The notes beneath the pieces are model-generated. The model had not been told where the DNA came from, did no database searches, and worked only from the letters and a program-made list of their open reading frames with translations. A DNA stretch of 64,000 bases, taken from contig NZ_RQPJ01000005.1 of assembly GCF_003957295.1 (NCBI RefSeq), positions 124,001 to 188,000 on the forward strand, in the 5' to 3' direction. Position numbers and translations under genes: made by a program. The stretch's first letter is position 1. Each line of letters opens with the position of its first letter. This DNA comes from Arenibacter aquaticus (GTDB lineage Bacteria; Bacteroidota; Bacteroidia; Flavobacteriales; Flavobacteriaceae). This document shows positions 38,371 through 46,207 of this stretch, piece by piece.

Positions 38371-39089
38371 TCTTTTTTGGCTTTTTCCAAATCCTCGGGA
38401 GTATCTATTTCTATACCTGTTACATTGGTTTCTACCATCTTTATCTTCTTGCCGTATTCCAGATAACGAATAGCCTCAATTTTCTCAGTAGCTTCCAATA
38501 TCTGCATGGGCAACCTTTGAAAATCCATCAGGGCACTTTTTCTAAAGGCATAAATCCCTTTGTGCTTATAATATGGAATATCCAATTCCCTGGACCTAGG
38601 GTATGGAATTGGTGCCCTGGAAAAGTAGAGCGCAAAATTCTGATTATCCACAATTACCTTTACGGTATTGGGATCGTTGATCTCTACCCAATCTGAAATC
38701 CTGGTCATTAGGGAAGCTAGGTCTATTTCCTTGGAAACATCGTCTTTAAATACCTCGATAACACTTGCCAGGCTCTCCCGGTCTGTAAAGGGTTCATCCC
38801 CCTGTACATTTACTATGATATCCACCTCCATGGGTTCAACGGCCTCTGCAATACGATCGCTTCCACATTCGTGCTCTTTTTTACTCATGATGGCCTTACC
38901 TCCTATTTTGGAAATGGTATCATAAATAACCGTACTATCGGTCACCACATATACATCGTCAAACAGCCCAGTATTCACTGCCGCTTCATAGGTTCTTTGA
39001 ATTACGGGTTTCCCTTGCAGGTCTTGCATTAATTTGCCAGGGAATCTAGAGGCCGCATAACGAGCCGGTATCATTGCAATAATTTTCAC
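38361..39089 (-). CDS. kdsB: 3-deoxy-manno-octulosonate cytidylyltransferase
   Basis: A 242-residue CMP-Kdo synthetase, which activates Kdo with CTP for lipopolysaccharide assembly. The N-terminal nucleotide-binding motif is [22 protein letters not shown] (Arg/Lys residues intact). [21 protein letters not shown] and the segment [12 protein letters not shown] are also present, with [12 protein letters not shown] and the ending [15 protein letters not shown]. All signature residues are kept. It is the first gene of the three-gene unit with the HAD and KdnB-like genes. Confidence 0.97.
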   Translation of the reverse strand: MKIIAMIPARYAASRFPGKLMQDLQGKPVIQRTYEAAVNTGLFDDVYVVTDSTVIYDTISKIGGKAIMSKKEHECGSDRIAEAVEPMEVDIIVNVQGDEPFTDRESLASVIEVFKDDVSKEIDLASLMTRISDWVEINDPNTVKVIVDNQNFALYFSRAPIPYPRSRELDIPYYKHKGIYAFRKSALMDFQRLPMQILEATEKIEAIRYLEYGKKIKMVETNVTGIEIDTPEDLEKAKKEWK

Positions 39090-39116
39090 TTGAAAATAGT
39101 TTAAGATTAATTTGGA

Positions 39117-39680
39117 TTAGCCTTTAGGTCTGAATTTTCTATAAAACCTATACATGACGATCAAAATAATAAGCACCAAAACCGCGGCCACGGCAGGCGC
39201 AAAAATGGATGCCGTAGAGACTACTACCGCTGTAGTAGTTTCTACTAGACCCAAAATGGGATTGGCCATTCCGCCTGTACTGGCTGTTGATGCCAATCTA
39301 CCAGTTGCCGAGGCACCTTTTATTGCCGTAGCGGTACCTCCTCCGGCTATAATGGCCAGGGTCCAAGTGATCAATGGGTCTAAATTAGCCACTGTAGAGA
39401 CCATAACGGCGGTTCCTGCCAAGGCTGCCAAAGGAATAGCTACACTGTCCAATATATTATCTACCCACGGAATTAGATAGGCAAAGACCTCTACCACAGT
39501 TGCTACCCCTAACGTTATCAAAGTTGCCAAACTTCCTACCCATTGCCAATTTTCATTCAGTTCCCATACATTGAAGTAGGCTGCCAAACTCAGGGAAAAC
39601 AAGGGTAAAAAAACCCTAAATCCGGCCGAGGCAGCAAGTCCCACACCTAAAAATATGCTTAAAATGGTCTCAAAAGCCAT
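39117..39680 (-). CDS. DUF4126 membrane protein
   Basis: A 187-residue inner-membrane protein with about five hydrophobic helices. It matches the DUF4126 layout: ILSIFLGVGLAASAGFRVFLP at the N-terminus, a central PWVDNILDSVAIPLAALAG, and a C-terminal helix ending in basic residues (YRFYRKFRPKG). The segment SATGRLASTASTGGMANP is rich in small residues, which suggests tight helix packing. The function is unknown. It lies 27 bases upstream of kdsB on the same strand and may be cotranscribed with it. Confidence 0.8.
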   Translation of the reverse strand: MAFETILSIFLGVGLAASAGFRVFLPLFSLSLAAYFNVWELNENWQWVGSLATLITLGVATVVEVFAYLIPWVDNILDSVAIPLAALAGTAVMVSTVANLDPLITWTLAIIAGGGTATAIKGASATGRLASTASTGGMANPILGLVETTTAVVVSTASIFAPAVAAVLVLIILIVMYRFYRKFRPKG

Positions 39681-39712
39681 ATACTAAACTTTAATGCGAA
39701 ATTAGGCTATTC

Positions 39713-41146
39713 CTAATCAACAAAAAAATCGTTCTTAAAGCCAATAAGGTATAGTTTATGCTTGGCCCGGGTAACAGCAGTGTACAACCAGCGCAGGTAC
39801 TCCTTATCTATACCGTTTGGTAAATAGGGCTGTTCCACGAATACGGTATTCCACTGACCACCTTGGGATTTATGACAGGTAATGGCATAGGAAAACTTAA
39901 CCTGTAGGGCATTGAAGTATTTGTTGTTCTTAACTGCCAAAAACTTTTTGTATTTCGATTTTTCTTCGGCATAATCTTTCATGACCTCCTGATAAAGCCT
40001 ATTTCCGTCATCATAGGACAAGGAAGGGGTCACCGCCATGATGGTATCCAATAAAAGTACCGTTTCAAAGGGTTTTTGATCTGGGTAGTCTACCATTTTC
40101 ACCTTTACCTCGGCAAATCTAAAACCGTAAAGTTCCTTGATGGCAAAAATTTCAAGTACTTCTATAATATCTCCATTAGCTATAAATCCGGCCTCTGAAG
40201 TAGGTTTTAACCAGGAATAGTTGTTTTTAACCACCATCATATAGTCCCCTACTGCCAATTCGTTCTCCAGGAAGAGTATTCTATTCCTTATATTTTCATT
40301 ATATAGATTTGCTCTTTTATTAGAACGCACTATAATGGCTGTTTCCTCCTTACCATTCTGGGAATAGGATTCGTCTATTGCCTCCTGTATATCATTCCCA
40401 TCCACCAACCTAACTATATCGGAGTACGAAGCAACGGAGAATTTAAAATCATCAAAAAAATCGCCCTGCAACTGTTCCCTTAAATTAGTGGCATTGACCA
40501 AAATCCCAGAATCCTCGGCCTGCCTAACCACCTCGTCCAACTCCAGTTTTATCACTTCCTTATTATAGTTTAGGGATAATTGATCCTGGTCCAAGGCGGG
40601 ACTAATATCTAAATGAACTGGAGGAAGCTGGGCCGTATCGCCTATAAGTATAAGCTTGCAGTTATGACCAGAATAAATATACATTAACAGGTCGTCCAAT
40701 AGGGAGCCATTTTCAAATAGTTTGGAATCTGCCGGTGAATCCGGGATCATAGAAGCCTCATCCACAATAAAAAGGGTATTCCTGTGCTTATTGGGTGCCA
40801 ATACAAACTGTATGCCTCCCCCACTTTGCTTTTTGGGGAAATAAATTTTCCTATGTATGGTAAAGGCCTGGGTTCCGGAATAATTGGACATAACCTTTGC
40901 AGCCCTACCCGTAGGTGCCATTAATACTGCCTTCATGGTTGTTTTCCATAGATTGGTGACAATGGTACCAACAATGGTTGTTTTTCCGGTTCCGGCAAAG
41001 CCTTTAAGAAGGAAAACACAGTCTTTTTCCTTGGATAAAACAAATTTTGCCAATTTCTCCAAGGCCACGGACTGTTTTAGGGTTGGATCATGTGGAAACT
41101 TATCTTTCAGTAATTTATAAAAAGTAGCGTCAGTGATAGAATTCAT
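39713..41146 (-). CDS. RecD/Dda-like superfamily 1 DNA helicase
   Basis: A 477-residue helicase from the ATG at 41146 (another ATG lies at 41152). Walker A is LKGFAGTGKTTIVGT (about residue 48), with MAPTGRAAKVMS (motif Ia), FIVDEASMI (Walker B) and LILIGDTAQLPPV (motif III). The C-terminal UvrD-like region has FSYAITCHKSQGGQWNTVFVEQ and YTAVTRAKHKLYLIGF (motifs V/VI). The protein resembles RecD2 and Dda 5'-3' helicases but is shorter than RecD2 because the N-terminal domains are missing. DNA repair or recombination is the expected role; no partner nuclease is adjacent. Confidence 0.88.
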   Translation of the reverse strand: MNSITDATFYKLLKDKFPHDPTLKQSVALEKLAKFVLSKEKDCVFLLKGFAGTGKTTIVGTIVTNLWKTTMKAVLMAPTGRAAKVMSNYSGTQAFTIHRKIYFPKKQSGGGIQFVLAPNKHRNTLFIVDEASMIPDSPADSKLFENGSLLDDLLMYIYSGHNCKLILIGDTAQLPPVHLDISPALDQDQLSLNYNKEVIKLELDEVVRQAEDSGILVNATNLREQLQGDFFDDFKFSVASYSDIVRLVDGNDIQEAIDESYSQNGKEETAIIVRSNKRANLYNENIRNRILFLENELAVGDYMMVVKNNYSWLKPTSEAGFIANGDIIEVLEIFAIKELYGFRFAEVKVKMVDYPDQKPFETVLLLDTIMAVTPSLSYDDGNRLYQEVMKDYAEEKSKYKKFLAVKNNKYFNALQVKFSYAITCHKSQGGQWNTVFVEQPYLPNGIDKEYLRWLYTAVTRAKHKLYLIGFKNDFFVD

Positions 41147-41185
41147 GGCCATCAAAGATAATCAGTATTTTTAAGGCCAAATACT

Positions 41186-41214
41186 TTTGGCATTAAAAAA
41201 AAATTGTAGATTTG
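41186..41214 (+). promoter_or_regulatory. promoter of the 41248-43263 gene group
   Basis: TTTG (41186-41189) and TAGATTTG (41207-41214) are separated by 17 bases and match the Bacteroidota promoter consensus. Transcription would start near 41221, about 27 bases before the ATG at 41248. Confidence 0.6.
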
Positions 41215-41247
41215 TGACAACCACTAAATATAATAACACATAATAAA

Positions 41248-41898
41248 ATGAAGACCATATTACAAATTTTTCTTTGGCTAGTATGTATCGGGTTGGGTTA
41301 TATGATTTACAATTCCGTAAATGGACCTATCGAGTTTAAAAAAGTTAAGCAAGAGCGATTTGCCCAAGTAATAGCTAAATTAAAGGACATTAGAGATTCC
41401 CAAGAAGCTTATAAAACTGTAAATGGTAGATATGCTAAAGATTTTAATTCCCTTGTAAGTTTTATCGATACCGCAAACTATACCATAACACAACAGAGGG
41501 ACTCTTCTTATATGGAATTTGACAAGACTTATGGGATAGACATGTTGAAAGAGGTAAAGATTATAGATACCTTGGGTACCGTAGCGGTAAAAGATTCTTT
41601 ATTTAAGAAAGATAACCGTTACAAGAACATGATGAATGTTCCCTTTGCTCCCAACGGAGAAAAATTTGACATGAAAGCTAGCATCATTGAAAAAGGCGGT
41701 TATAAGGCCCCAGTTTTTGAAGTAAAGGTTAGCAAGGACGTTGTTTTGCACGATCAGCCTAAAACACTTTTGGCCAAAGAGAATACACAAGTAAACGTTG
41801 ACGAGGTCAATGGAAATGTTATTAAAGTTGGATCGTTGACCGAGGTAAGTACCAGTGGAAATTGGCCTTCTATTTATGACAAACGAATCGACCAATAG
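41248..41898 (+). CDS. membrane-anchored protein with pseudopilin-like N-terminal region
   Basis: A 216-residue protein with one N-terminal membrane helix (about 4-23) and an extracytoplasmic domain. The segment following the helix (KLKDIRDSQEAYKTVNGRYAKDFNSLVSFI, here given by its key residues) resembles the start of pseudopilin globular domains, where a long helix leads into a Q/E-A-Y-...-G-R-Y pattern. The basic leader and Glu5 of true prepilins are absent, so it is not a classical pilin. The C-terminal half is beta-rich. The next gene, DUF3822, starts 23 bases before its stop, so the two are translationally coupled. The function is unknown. Confidence 0.7.
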   Translation: MKTILQIFLWLVCIGLGYMIYNSVNGPIEFKKVKQERFAQVIAKLKDIRDSQEAYKTVNGRYAKDFNSLVSFIDTANYTITQQRDSSYMEFDKTYGIDMLKEVKIIDTLGTVAVKDSLFKKDNRYKNMMNVPFAPNGEKFDMKASIIEKGGYKAPVFEVKVSKDVVLHDQPKTLLAKENTQVNVDEVNGNVIKVGSLTEVSTSGNWPSIYDKRIDQ

Positions 41899-42712
41899 CA
41901 TCTTAGAAAATTCTAAATCGGAATATCATAAATTGTCCATTCAAGTTAGCTTGAATGGACTTTCTTTTTGTGTTCTGGACACACTTTCCAATACCATTCT
42001 TGCCTCAGAGCGAATAGTATTCGAAAATGAATTGACCCCTTATGCCGTTCAAAAAGAAATAAAACACCTCTTTGAACAGAACAAAATTGGGGATATTACA
42101 TTTTCTGAGCTGGTTGTTATCCACAGAAACAACCTTTTTAGCCTTGTTCCCAAGCCACTGTTCAATGAAGACGAACTGGCCAATTACCTTAAATTCAATG
42201 CCAAAATATTGGCCAATGACCATTTGGAATATGATGAGGTAAACAACTTGGACCTGGTAAATGTATATGTACCCTTTGTTAACATCAACAATTACATCTA
42301 TGACCTTTTCGGGGAATTTGAATTTATGCACCATGCCAGTGTCCTTATTCAAACATTGACCAACAGCCAGGGCAATAGTAACGAGCCCATTTGCTATGTT
42401 CACCTCATTGAGGGCCATATGGACATCACTGTCATTTCACAGAAAAAGCTAATACTGTACAACAATTTTAGTTTTGCCACCAAGGAGGATTTTATCTACT
42501 ATCTTCTATTTACCTTTGAACAATTAAAATTGGACACCGAAAGTACCAAACTTAAATTATTTGGGTCTATAGAAGAAGGGGATGCACTATACGATATGTG
42601 CCATAGGTATATAAAGGATATTTCTATCTTTATACCTTCCAATACCTCATTCTACCACTTTGGGGAACTAGAAAAGGAAACCATAGATTTCACCCTGCTA
42701 AACAGCTTATAA
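41876..42712 (+). CDS. DUF3822 family protein
   Basis: A 278-residue soluble protein from the ATG at 41876, chosen because it overlaps the end of the preceding gene by 23 bases; the frame is open seven codons further upstream. It has an actin/hexokinase-like beta/alpha pattern (LSIQVSLNGLSFCVLD, then two similar halves), characteristic of DUF3822, a family widespread in Bacteroidota and usually found directly upstream of rsmD. Its stop codon overlaps the rsmD start (TAATG). The function is not known; the constant link to rsmD hints at a role near rRNA modification or ribosome biogenesis. Confidence 0.85.
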   Translation: MTNESTNSILENSKSEYHKLSIQVSLNGLSFCVLDTLSNTILASERIVFENELTPYAVQKEIKHLFEQNKIGDITFSELVVIHRNNLFSLVPKPLFNEDELANYLKFNAKILANDHLEYDEVNNLDLVNVYVPFVNINNYIYDLFGEFEFMHHASVLIQTLTNSQGNSNEPICYVHLIEGHMDITVISQKKLILYNNFSFATKEDFIYYLLFTFEQLKLDTESTKLKLFGSIEEGDALYDMCHRYIKDISIFIPSNTSFYHFGELEKETIDFTLLNSL

Positions 42713-43263
42713 TGCGTATTATATCAGGAAAAAATAAAGGACAGAGGCTTATAGCACCAAAAAAACTTCCAGTACGGCCTACAACCGACATGGCAAAAGA
42801 ATCCTTGTTCAACATCCTGAACAATCAATATTACTTCAGTGATGTAATTGTATTGGATCTCTTTGCAGGTACTGGCAATATTAGTTATGAATTTGCTTCC
42901 CGGGGGAGCGAAACCATTACCGCTGTAGATGGTGACATGGGCTGTATTAGATATATTTCCGAGACTGCAACTAATTTCGGTTTCCCCATTACTGCCATTA
43001 AAAGGGACGTATTTCAATATCTGGAAGGCAATGCCGTTAAGGCCCACATTATATTTGCCGACCCACCTTACGACATGCCCACAGAGGATTTTACAAAAAT
43101 TGCCCAACTAGTGTTTGAAAAAGAACTGCTTTTGGAGAATGGTGTCTTGATCATAGAGCACTCCAAACACACCGATCTTTCCCATTTGCGACACTTCACA
43201 GACCACAGAAGGTACGGAAGTAGTGTATTCAGCTTTTTTGAATGGACCGAAGAGGACGAATAG
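42712..43263 (+). CDS. rsmD: 16S rRNA (guanine-966-N2)-methyltransferase
   Basis: A 183-residue RsmD that methylates G966 of 16S rRNA using S-adenosylmethionine. The start MRIISGKNKGQRL and RPTTDMAKESLFNIL are family hallmarks. The SAM-binding motif is VLDLFAGTGNISYEFASRG (about 45-63) and the catalytic motif is FADPPYDMP (about 115-123). It overlaps the DUF3822 gene by one base and is the last gene of this group. Confidence 0.95.
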   Translation: MRIISGKNKGQRLIAPKKLPVRPTTDMAKESLFNILNNQYYFSDVIVLDLFAGTGNISYEFASRGSETITAVDGDMGCIRYISETATNFGFPITAIKRDVFQYLEGNAVKAHIIFADPPYDMPTEDFTKIAQLVFEKELLLENGVLIIEHSKHTDLSHLRHFTDHRRYGSSVFSFFEWTEEDE

Positions 43264-43435
43264 TAGTGCATTTACAATAACACTTTGCTTTCATTGATGA
43301 AGTTGAACCAATTGGAAAACAAGATGTTTTCTAGCCTTAAGAAATTATTTGGCACCAATGTCAGGTTAAAGGCCGCAAACTGACCTTTGGAGCATGGATT
43401 AAAAAAATTATCCTTCTCCAATAAATAACCAACTT

Positions 43436-43560
43436 GATACCGCCTGCGGCGGCATTATCCAAAAAGACATTCCTTAACTTATAATGATACCACCTATGGC
43501 GGCATTAATCAAAAGACCCTCCCATTCTTAAATGATACCGCCTATGGCGGCATTAATTCG
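43436..43560 (+). repeat. three short hairpin-bearing direct repeats
   Basis: GATACCGCCTGCGGCGGCATTA (counted from 43436) recurs as GATACCACCTATGGCGGCATTA from 43486 and GATACCGCCTATGGCGGCATTA from 43534, spacings 50 and 48 bases. Each can form the hairpin CCGCC-TAT-GGCGG (CCGCC-TGC-GGCGG in the first). The units lie just downstream of the RNase P RNA 3' end. The rest of 43264-43599 holds no gene I can support; an additional hairpin GCATTTTC-TGC-GAAAATGC lies at 43567-43585. Confidence 0.7.
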
Positions 43561-43599
43561 ACTACGCATTTTCTGCGAAAATGCTGTCTCATTAAAAAT

Positions 43600-43912
43600 A
43601 AAAGCAGGTCATAAGCCGGATTCTGTTAACCCTGAAGCATTTCAAGGCCTCCTTATCATTTATCTAGGCCCATGGTTGCCCATAGACTCTAACCGCCTAC
43701 CCTTCAGCTTGGGCGTGCAGCCCTCAAACACTGATTTACATGACGTTGCACCGTATAGAGTTTACCTGGTTTCACTACAGCATAACCTGTACATACTTTC
43801 TGTTGCACTTGTCCTCATCTTACAATGGACGGGCGTTACCCGCTATACTGCACTGTGGTGTCCGGACTTTCCTCTCCCTGCATAACACGGGGAGCGATAA
43901 GGCGACCTGCTT
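43600..43912 (-). ncRNA. rnpB: RNase P RNA component
   Basis: The minus strand contains the conserved core GAGGAAAGTCCGGAC (about 43877-43863) near its 5' end and the matching 3' core ending with ACAGAATCCGGCTTATGACC. The outer P1 stem pairs GCAGGTC (43910-43904) with GACCTGC (near 43602-43609). The length of about 313 bases and the arrangement fit a bacterial type A RNase P RNA, which removes 5' leaders from tRNA precursors. A TACCTTTG box (43923-43916) lies just upstream on the minus strand and is the likely -7 element. dnaX is divergent. Confidence 0.95.
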
Positions 43913-43915
43913 TTG

Positions 43916-43923
43916 CAAAGGTA
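43916..43923 (-). promoter_or_regulatory. -7 promoter box of rnpB
   Basis: On the minus strand this octamer reads TACCTTTG, matching TAnnTTTG, and ends six bases from the P1 stem of RNase P RNA, as expected for a start at the mature 5' end. A TTTG -33 element is not at the ideal distance. Confidence 0.5.
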
Positions 43924-43988
43924 GTTCAATTGTTGATAAATAAAATACTAAACAAAGTTAAATAGCTCTGTAAATAGGATGCTATTTT

Positions 43989-43996
43989 TATATTTG
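43989..43996 (+). promoter_or_regulatory. -7 promoter box for dnaX
   Basis: TATATTTG matches the Bacteroidota -7 consensus and lies about 50 bases before the proposed dnaX start codon. The -33 element is weak. The divergent rnpB promoter is about 70 bases away. Confidence 0.45.
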
Positions 43997-44047
43997 TAAT
44001 TCAATAACGGCAAGTACATTTATTTGCCAATAGTTAAGTTAATAGTC

Positions 44048-45855
44048 TTGGAACCTTTTATTGTATCTGCCCGAAAATACAGGCCCCAAACATTTAAGGA
44101 TGTTGTTGGGCAACAGGCTATTACCAATACGTTGACCAATGCCATTGACAACAATCATTTGGCACAGGCCTTATTGTTTACTGGACCCAGGGGAGTTGGC
44201 AAAACCAGCTGCGCGCGTATTTTGGCCAAGCAGATCAACCAAGAGGGCAGGGAAGATGAGGAAGAGGATTTTGCTTTTAATATTTTTGAGCTCGATGCCG
44301 CTTCCAATAATTCCGTGGATGACATTAGGGAACTTACCAGCCAGGTACGTATACCACCTCAGGTAGGCAAGTACAAGGTGTATATTATTGATGAGGTACA
44401 CATGTTATCCCAAGCGGCCTTTAATGCTTTTTTAAAGACCTTGGAGGAACCACCCGCCCATGCCATATTTATTCTGGCCACTACAGAAAAACACAAAATT
44501 ATACCCACTATCCTTTCGCGCTGCCAAATTTTCGATTTTAAGCGTATAACTGTCAAGGATGCTGCGGAGTATTTAAAATACATTGCTCAAAGTCAAGAAA
44601 TAGAGGCCGAGGACGATGCCTTGCACATCATTGCCCAAAAAGCGGATGGAGCCATGCGCGATGCCCTTTCCATATTTGACCGTGTAGTAAGTTATTGCGG
44701 TAAGAATTTAACCCGAAAGGCCGTAACCGAGAACTTAAATGTCCTAGATTACGATACGTACTTTAGTGCTACAGAGCTTATCTTAAATCACGACATTCCG
44801 GGTCTTTTAATACTTTTTAACGAAACTTTGTCCAAGGGATTTGACGGACATCATTTTATAAGTGGACTCGCCTCCCATTTCCGTGATTTAATGGTATGTC
44901 AACACCAAAACACCATTGCTCTTTTGGAAGTTGGCGAGGAGGCTAAAAAACAGTATAGCGAACAGTCCAAAAAAACATCGAGACCCTTTCTACTGCATGC
45001 CATAGACTTGGCGAACGACTGTGATATAAAATACAAATCCAGCAAAAATCAACGTCTTCTGGTAGAATTGACCCTTATGAAATTGGCCTCCATTGATTTT
45101 GATGGAGAAAAAAAAAATCTGAATTCCTAGGGAGCGGTAAGTACAGGCCAAATTTTATAATACCCGCCTCACACTACAGGGCAGCCCCCTCACAACAGAA
45201 TACAGAGGCCAAGGGAAGCAACCCCTCACAAAACCAACAGCATAGTGCATCCACGGCTCAGCCTGCCCCTAAAGCAGTAGCTGCTCCCGAACAACAACAA
45301 CCCGACGAAGCTGCACAAGGCAGTAGTCATAGCAACCAAGAAACGGCGACTACTCCCGCACCCAAGCCGAAAATAAACCTCAAGAACCCTAAAAAGCGTG
45401 TATCCGGACTATCCCTTTCCAGTTTAAAGGCTAAAAAGGAACATGAGCTCAACAAAAAAGAGGTAGTGATAGATGAAAAAAATCTGCCCAGAAGCCCCTT
45501 TACGGAAGAGGAAATGCAAAAACATTGGGCCGATTTCGTGGAAATTTTGGATGAGAATGGACGTAAAATATTGGCATCCAATCTGCATTCCGACGTCCCT
45601 AAACTGCTAAAAGATCATACCATTTGGATAGAACTCCCCAATGGCACCATGAAAAAAGAGATTGAAAGGGACAAGTACGACTTAATGGAGTATTTAAAAC
45701 TAAAACTCGACAATCATTTTATTCAACTAAAAATCACGGTTAACGAGGCTACCGCCAAAAAATTTGCATTTACCCCAGAGGAAAAATATCAAAAACTAAG
45801 GGAGAAAAACCCTGTAATAGATTTACTTAGACAAGAGTTTGACCTAGACATCTAG
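44048..45855 (+). CDS. dnaX: DNA polymerase III gamma/tau subunit, read through an A10 frameshift site
   Basis: Clamp-loader ATPase of the replicative polymerase. Frame one runs from a TTG start at 44048 (LEPFIVSARKYRPQTFKDVVG, where relatives begin MEPF or similar) to the TAG at 45128-45130, giving a 360-residue gamma-like product with Walker A GPRGVGKTS, DEVHMLS and the sensor SRC. No ATG exists near the start. At the ten A residues 45108-45117 the -1 frame continues without a stop to 45855, through RPNFIIPASHYRA, a Pro/Gln/Ala-rich linker and a conserved C-terminal domain (SPFTEEEMQKHWADFVEIL) to QEFDLDI, giving a 602-residue tau. The zinc-finger cysteines of E. coli DnaX are absent. A slippage-based gamma/tau system is inferred; a sequencing error is the alternative. 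Confidence 0.9.
45108..45117 (+). promoter_or_regulatory. A10 slippery run in dnaX
   Basis: Ten consecutive A residues (codons GAA AAA AAA AAT) lie where the gamma frame is left for the tau frame. A GGAG sequence sits immediately upstream and the zero-frame stop TAG is only ten bases downstream. In Thermus an A9 run in dnaX gives tau and gamma by transcriptional slippage, and in E. coli a slippery AAAAAAG heptamer does so by ribosomal frameshift. Confidence 0.75.
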
Positions 45856-46206
45856 GCCATTTCTGGCCACCTTAATCCTCCATGCGTAAAATAACATCAC
45901 CAAGGCCATAATAAACAGGCCCAAAGATTCTCTGGCATGCTCTATATTATTGATATTGCCTTCTCCTATGGCAACCCCTTCAAACTCATCGGGCCAAAAG
46001 ACATAGGCGCCAAATAAATAAACAAAAGAAAGGACCACCGGAAGCAACAAAGGCAGTTTTTGTATAGCAAACAAAAAGGACACCACAGCGGCTACCCCAT
46101 AGATAAAATACCACAATACTGGATCTGGGTCATTGTATTGTAAAATTGCTGCCCAAACAAACAATATGGCAAACACCCCTGAAAGTACCTTGTAACCGCT
46201 TAACAT
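45844..46206 (-). CDS. TMEM220-like membrane protein at the end of the ebo operon
   Basis: A 120-residue protein with four membrane helices and the pattern of the transmembrane-220 family (ILQYNDPDPVLWYFIYG near residues 22-38, and FWPDEFEG). The function of this family is unknown. It starts one base after the EboF stop, so it is clearly part of the ebo operon. Its end overlaps the dnaX tau frame by 12 bases on the opposite strand. Membership in the operon suggests a membrane role in moving or modifying the ebo product, but this is inference. Confidence 0.75.
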   Translation of the reverse strand: MLSGYKVLSGVFAILFVWAAILQYNDPDPVLWYFIYGVAAVVSFLFAIQKLPLLLPVVLSFVYLFGAYVFWPDEFEGVAIGEGNINNIEHARESLGLFIMALVMLFYAWRIKVARNGLDV

Positions 46207-46207
46207 A

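Noticed and set aside
43297-43383. 28-codon ORF between rsmD and the hairpin repeats (MKLNQLENKMFSSLKKLFG)
   Set aside because: Too short, with no recognisable features or conservation that I can test; left out as a gene.
44024-44047. TTG at 44024 as the dnaX start
   Set aside because: It adds eight residues not seen in DnaX relatives, which begin at the position equivalent to 44048; neither start is ATG.
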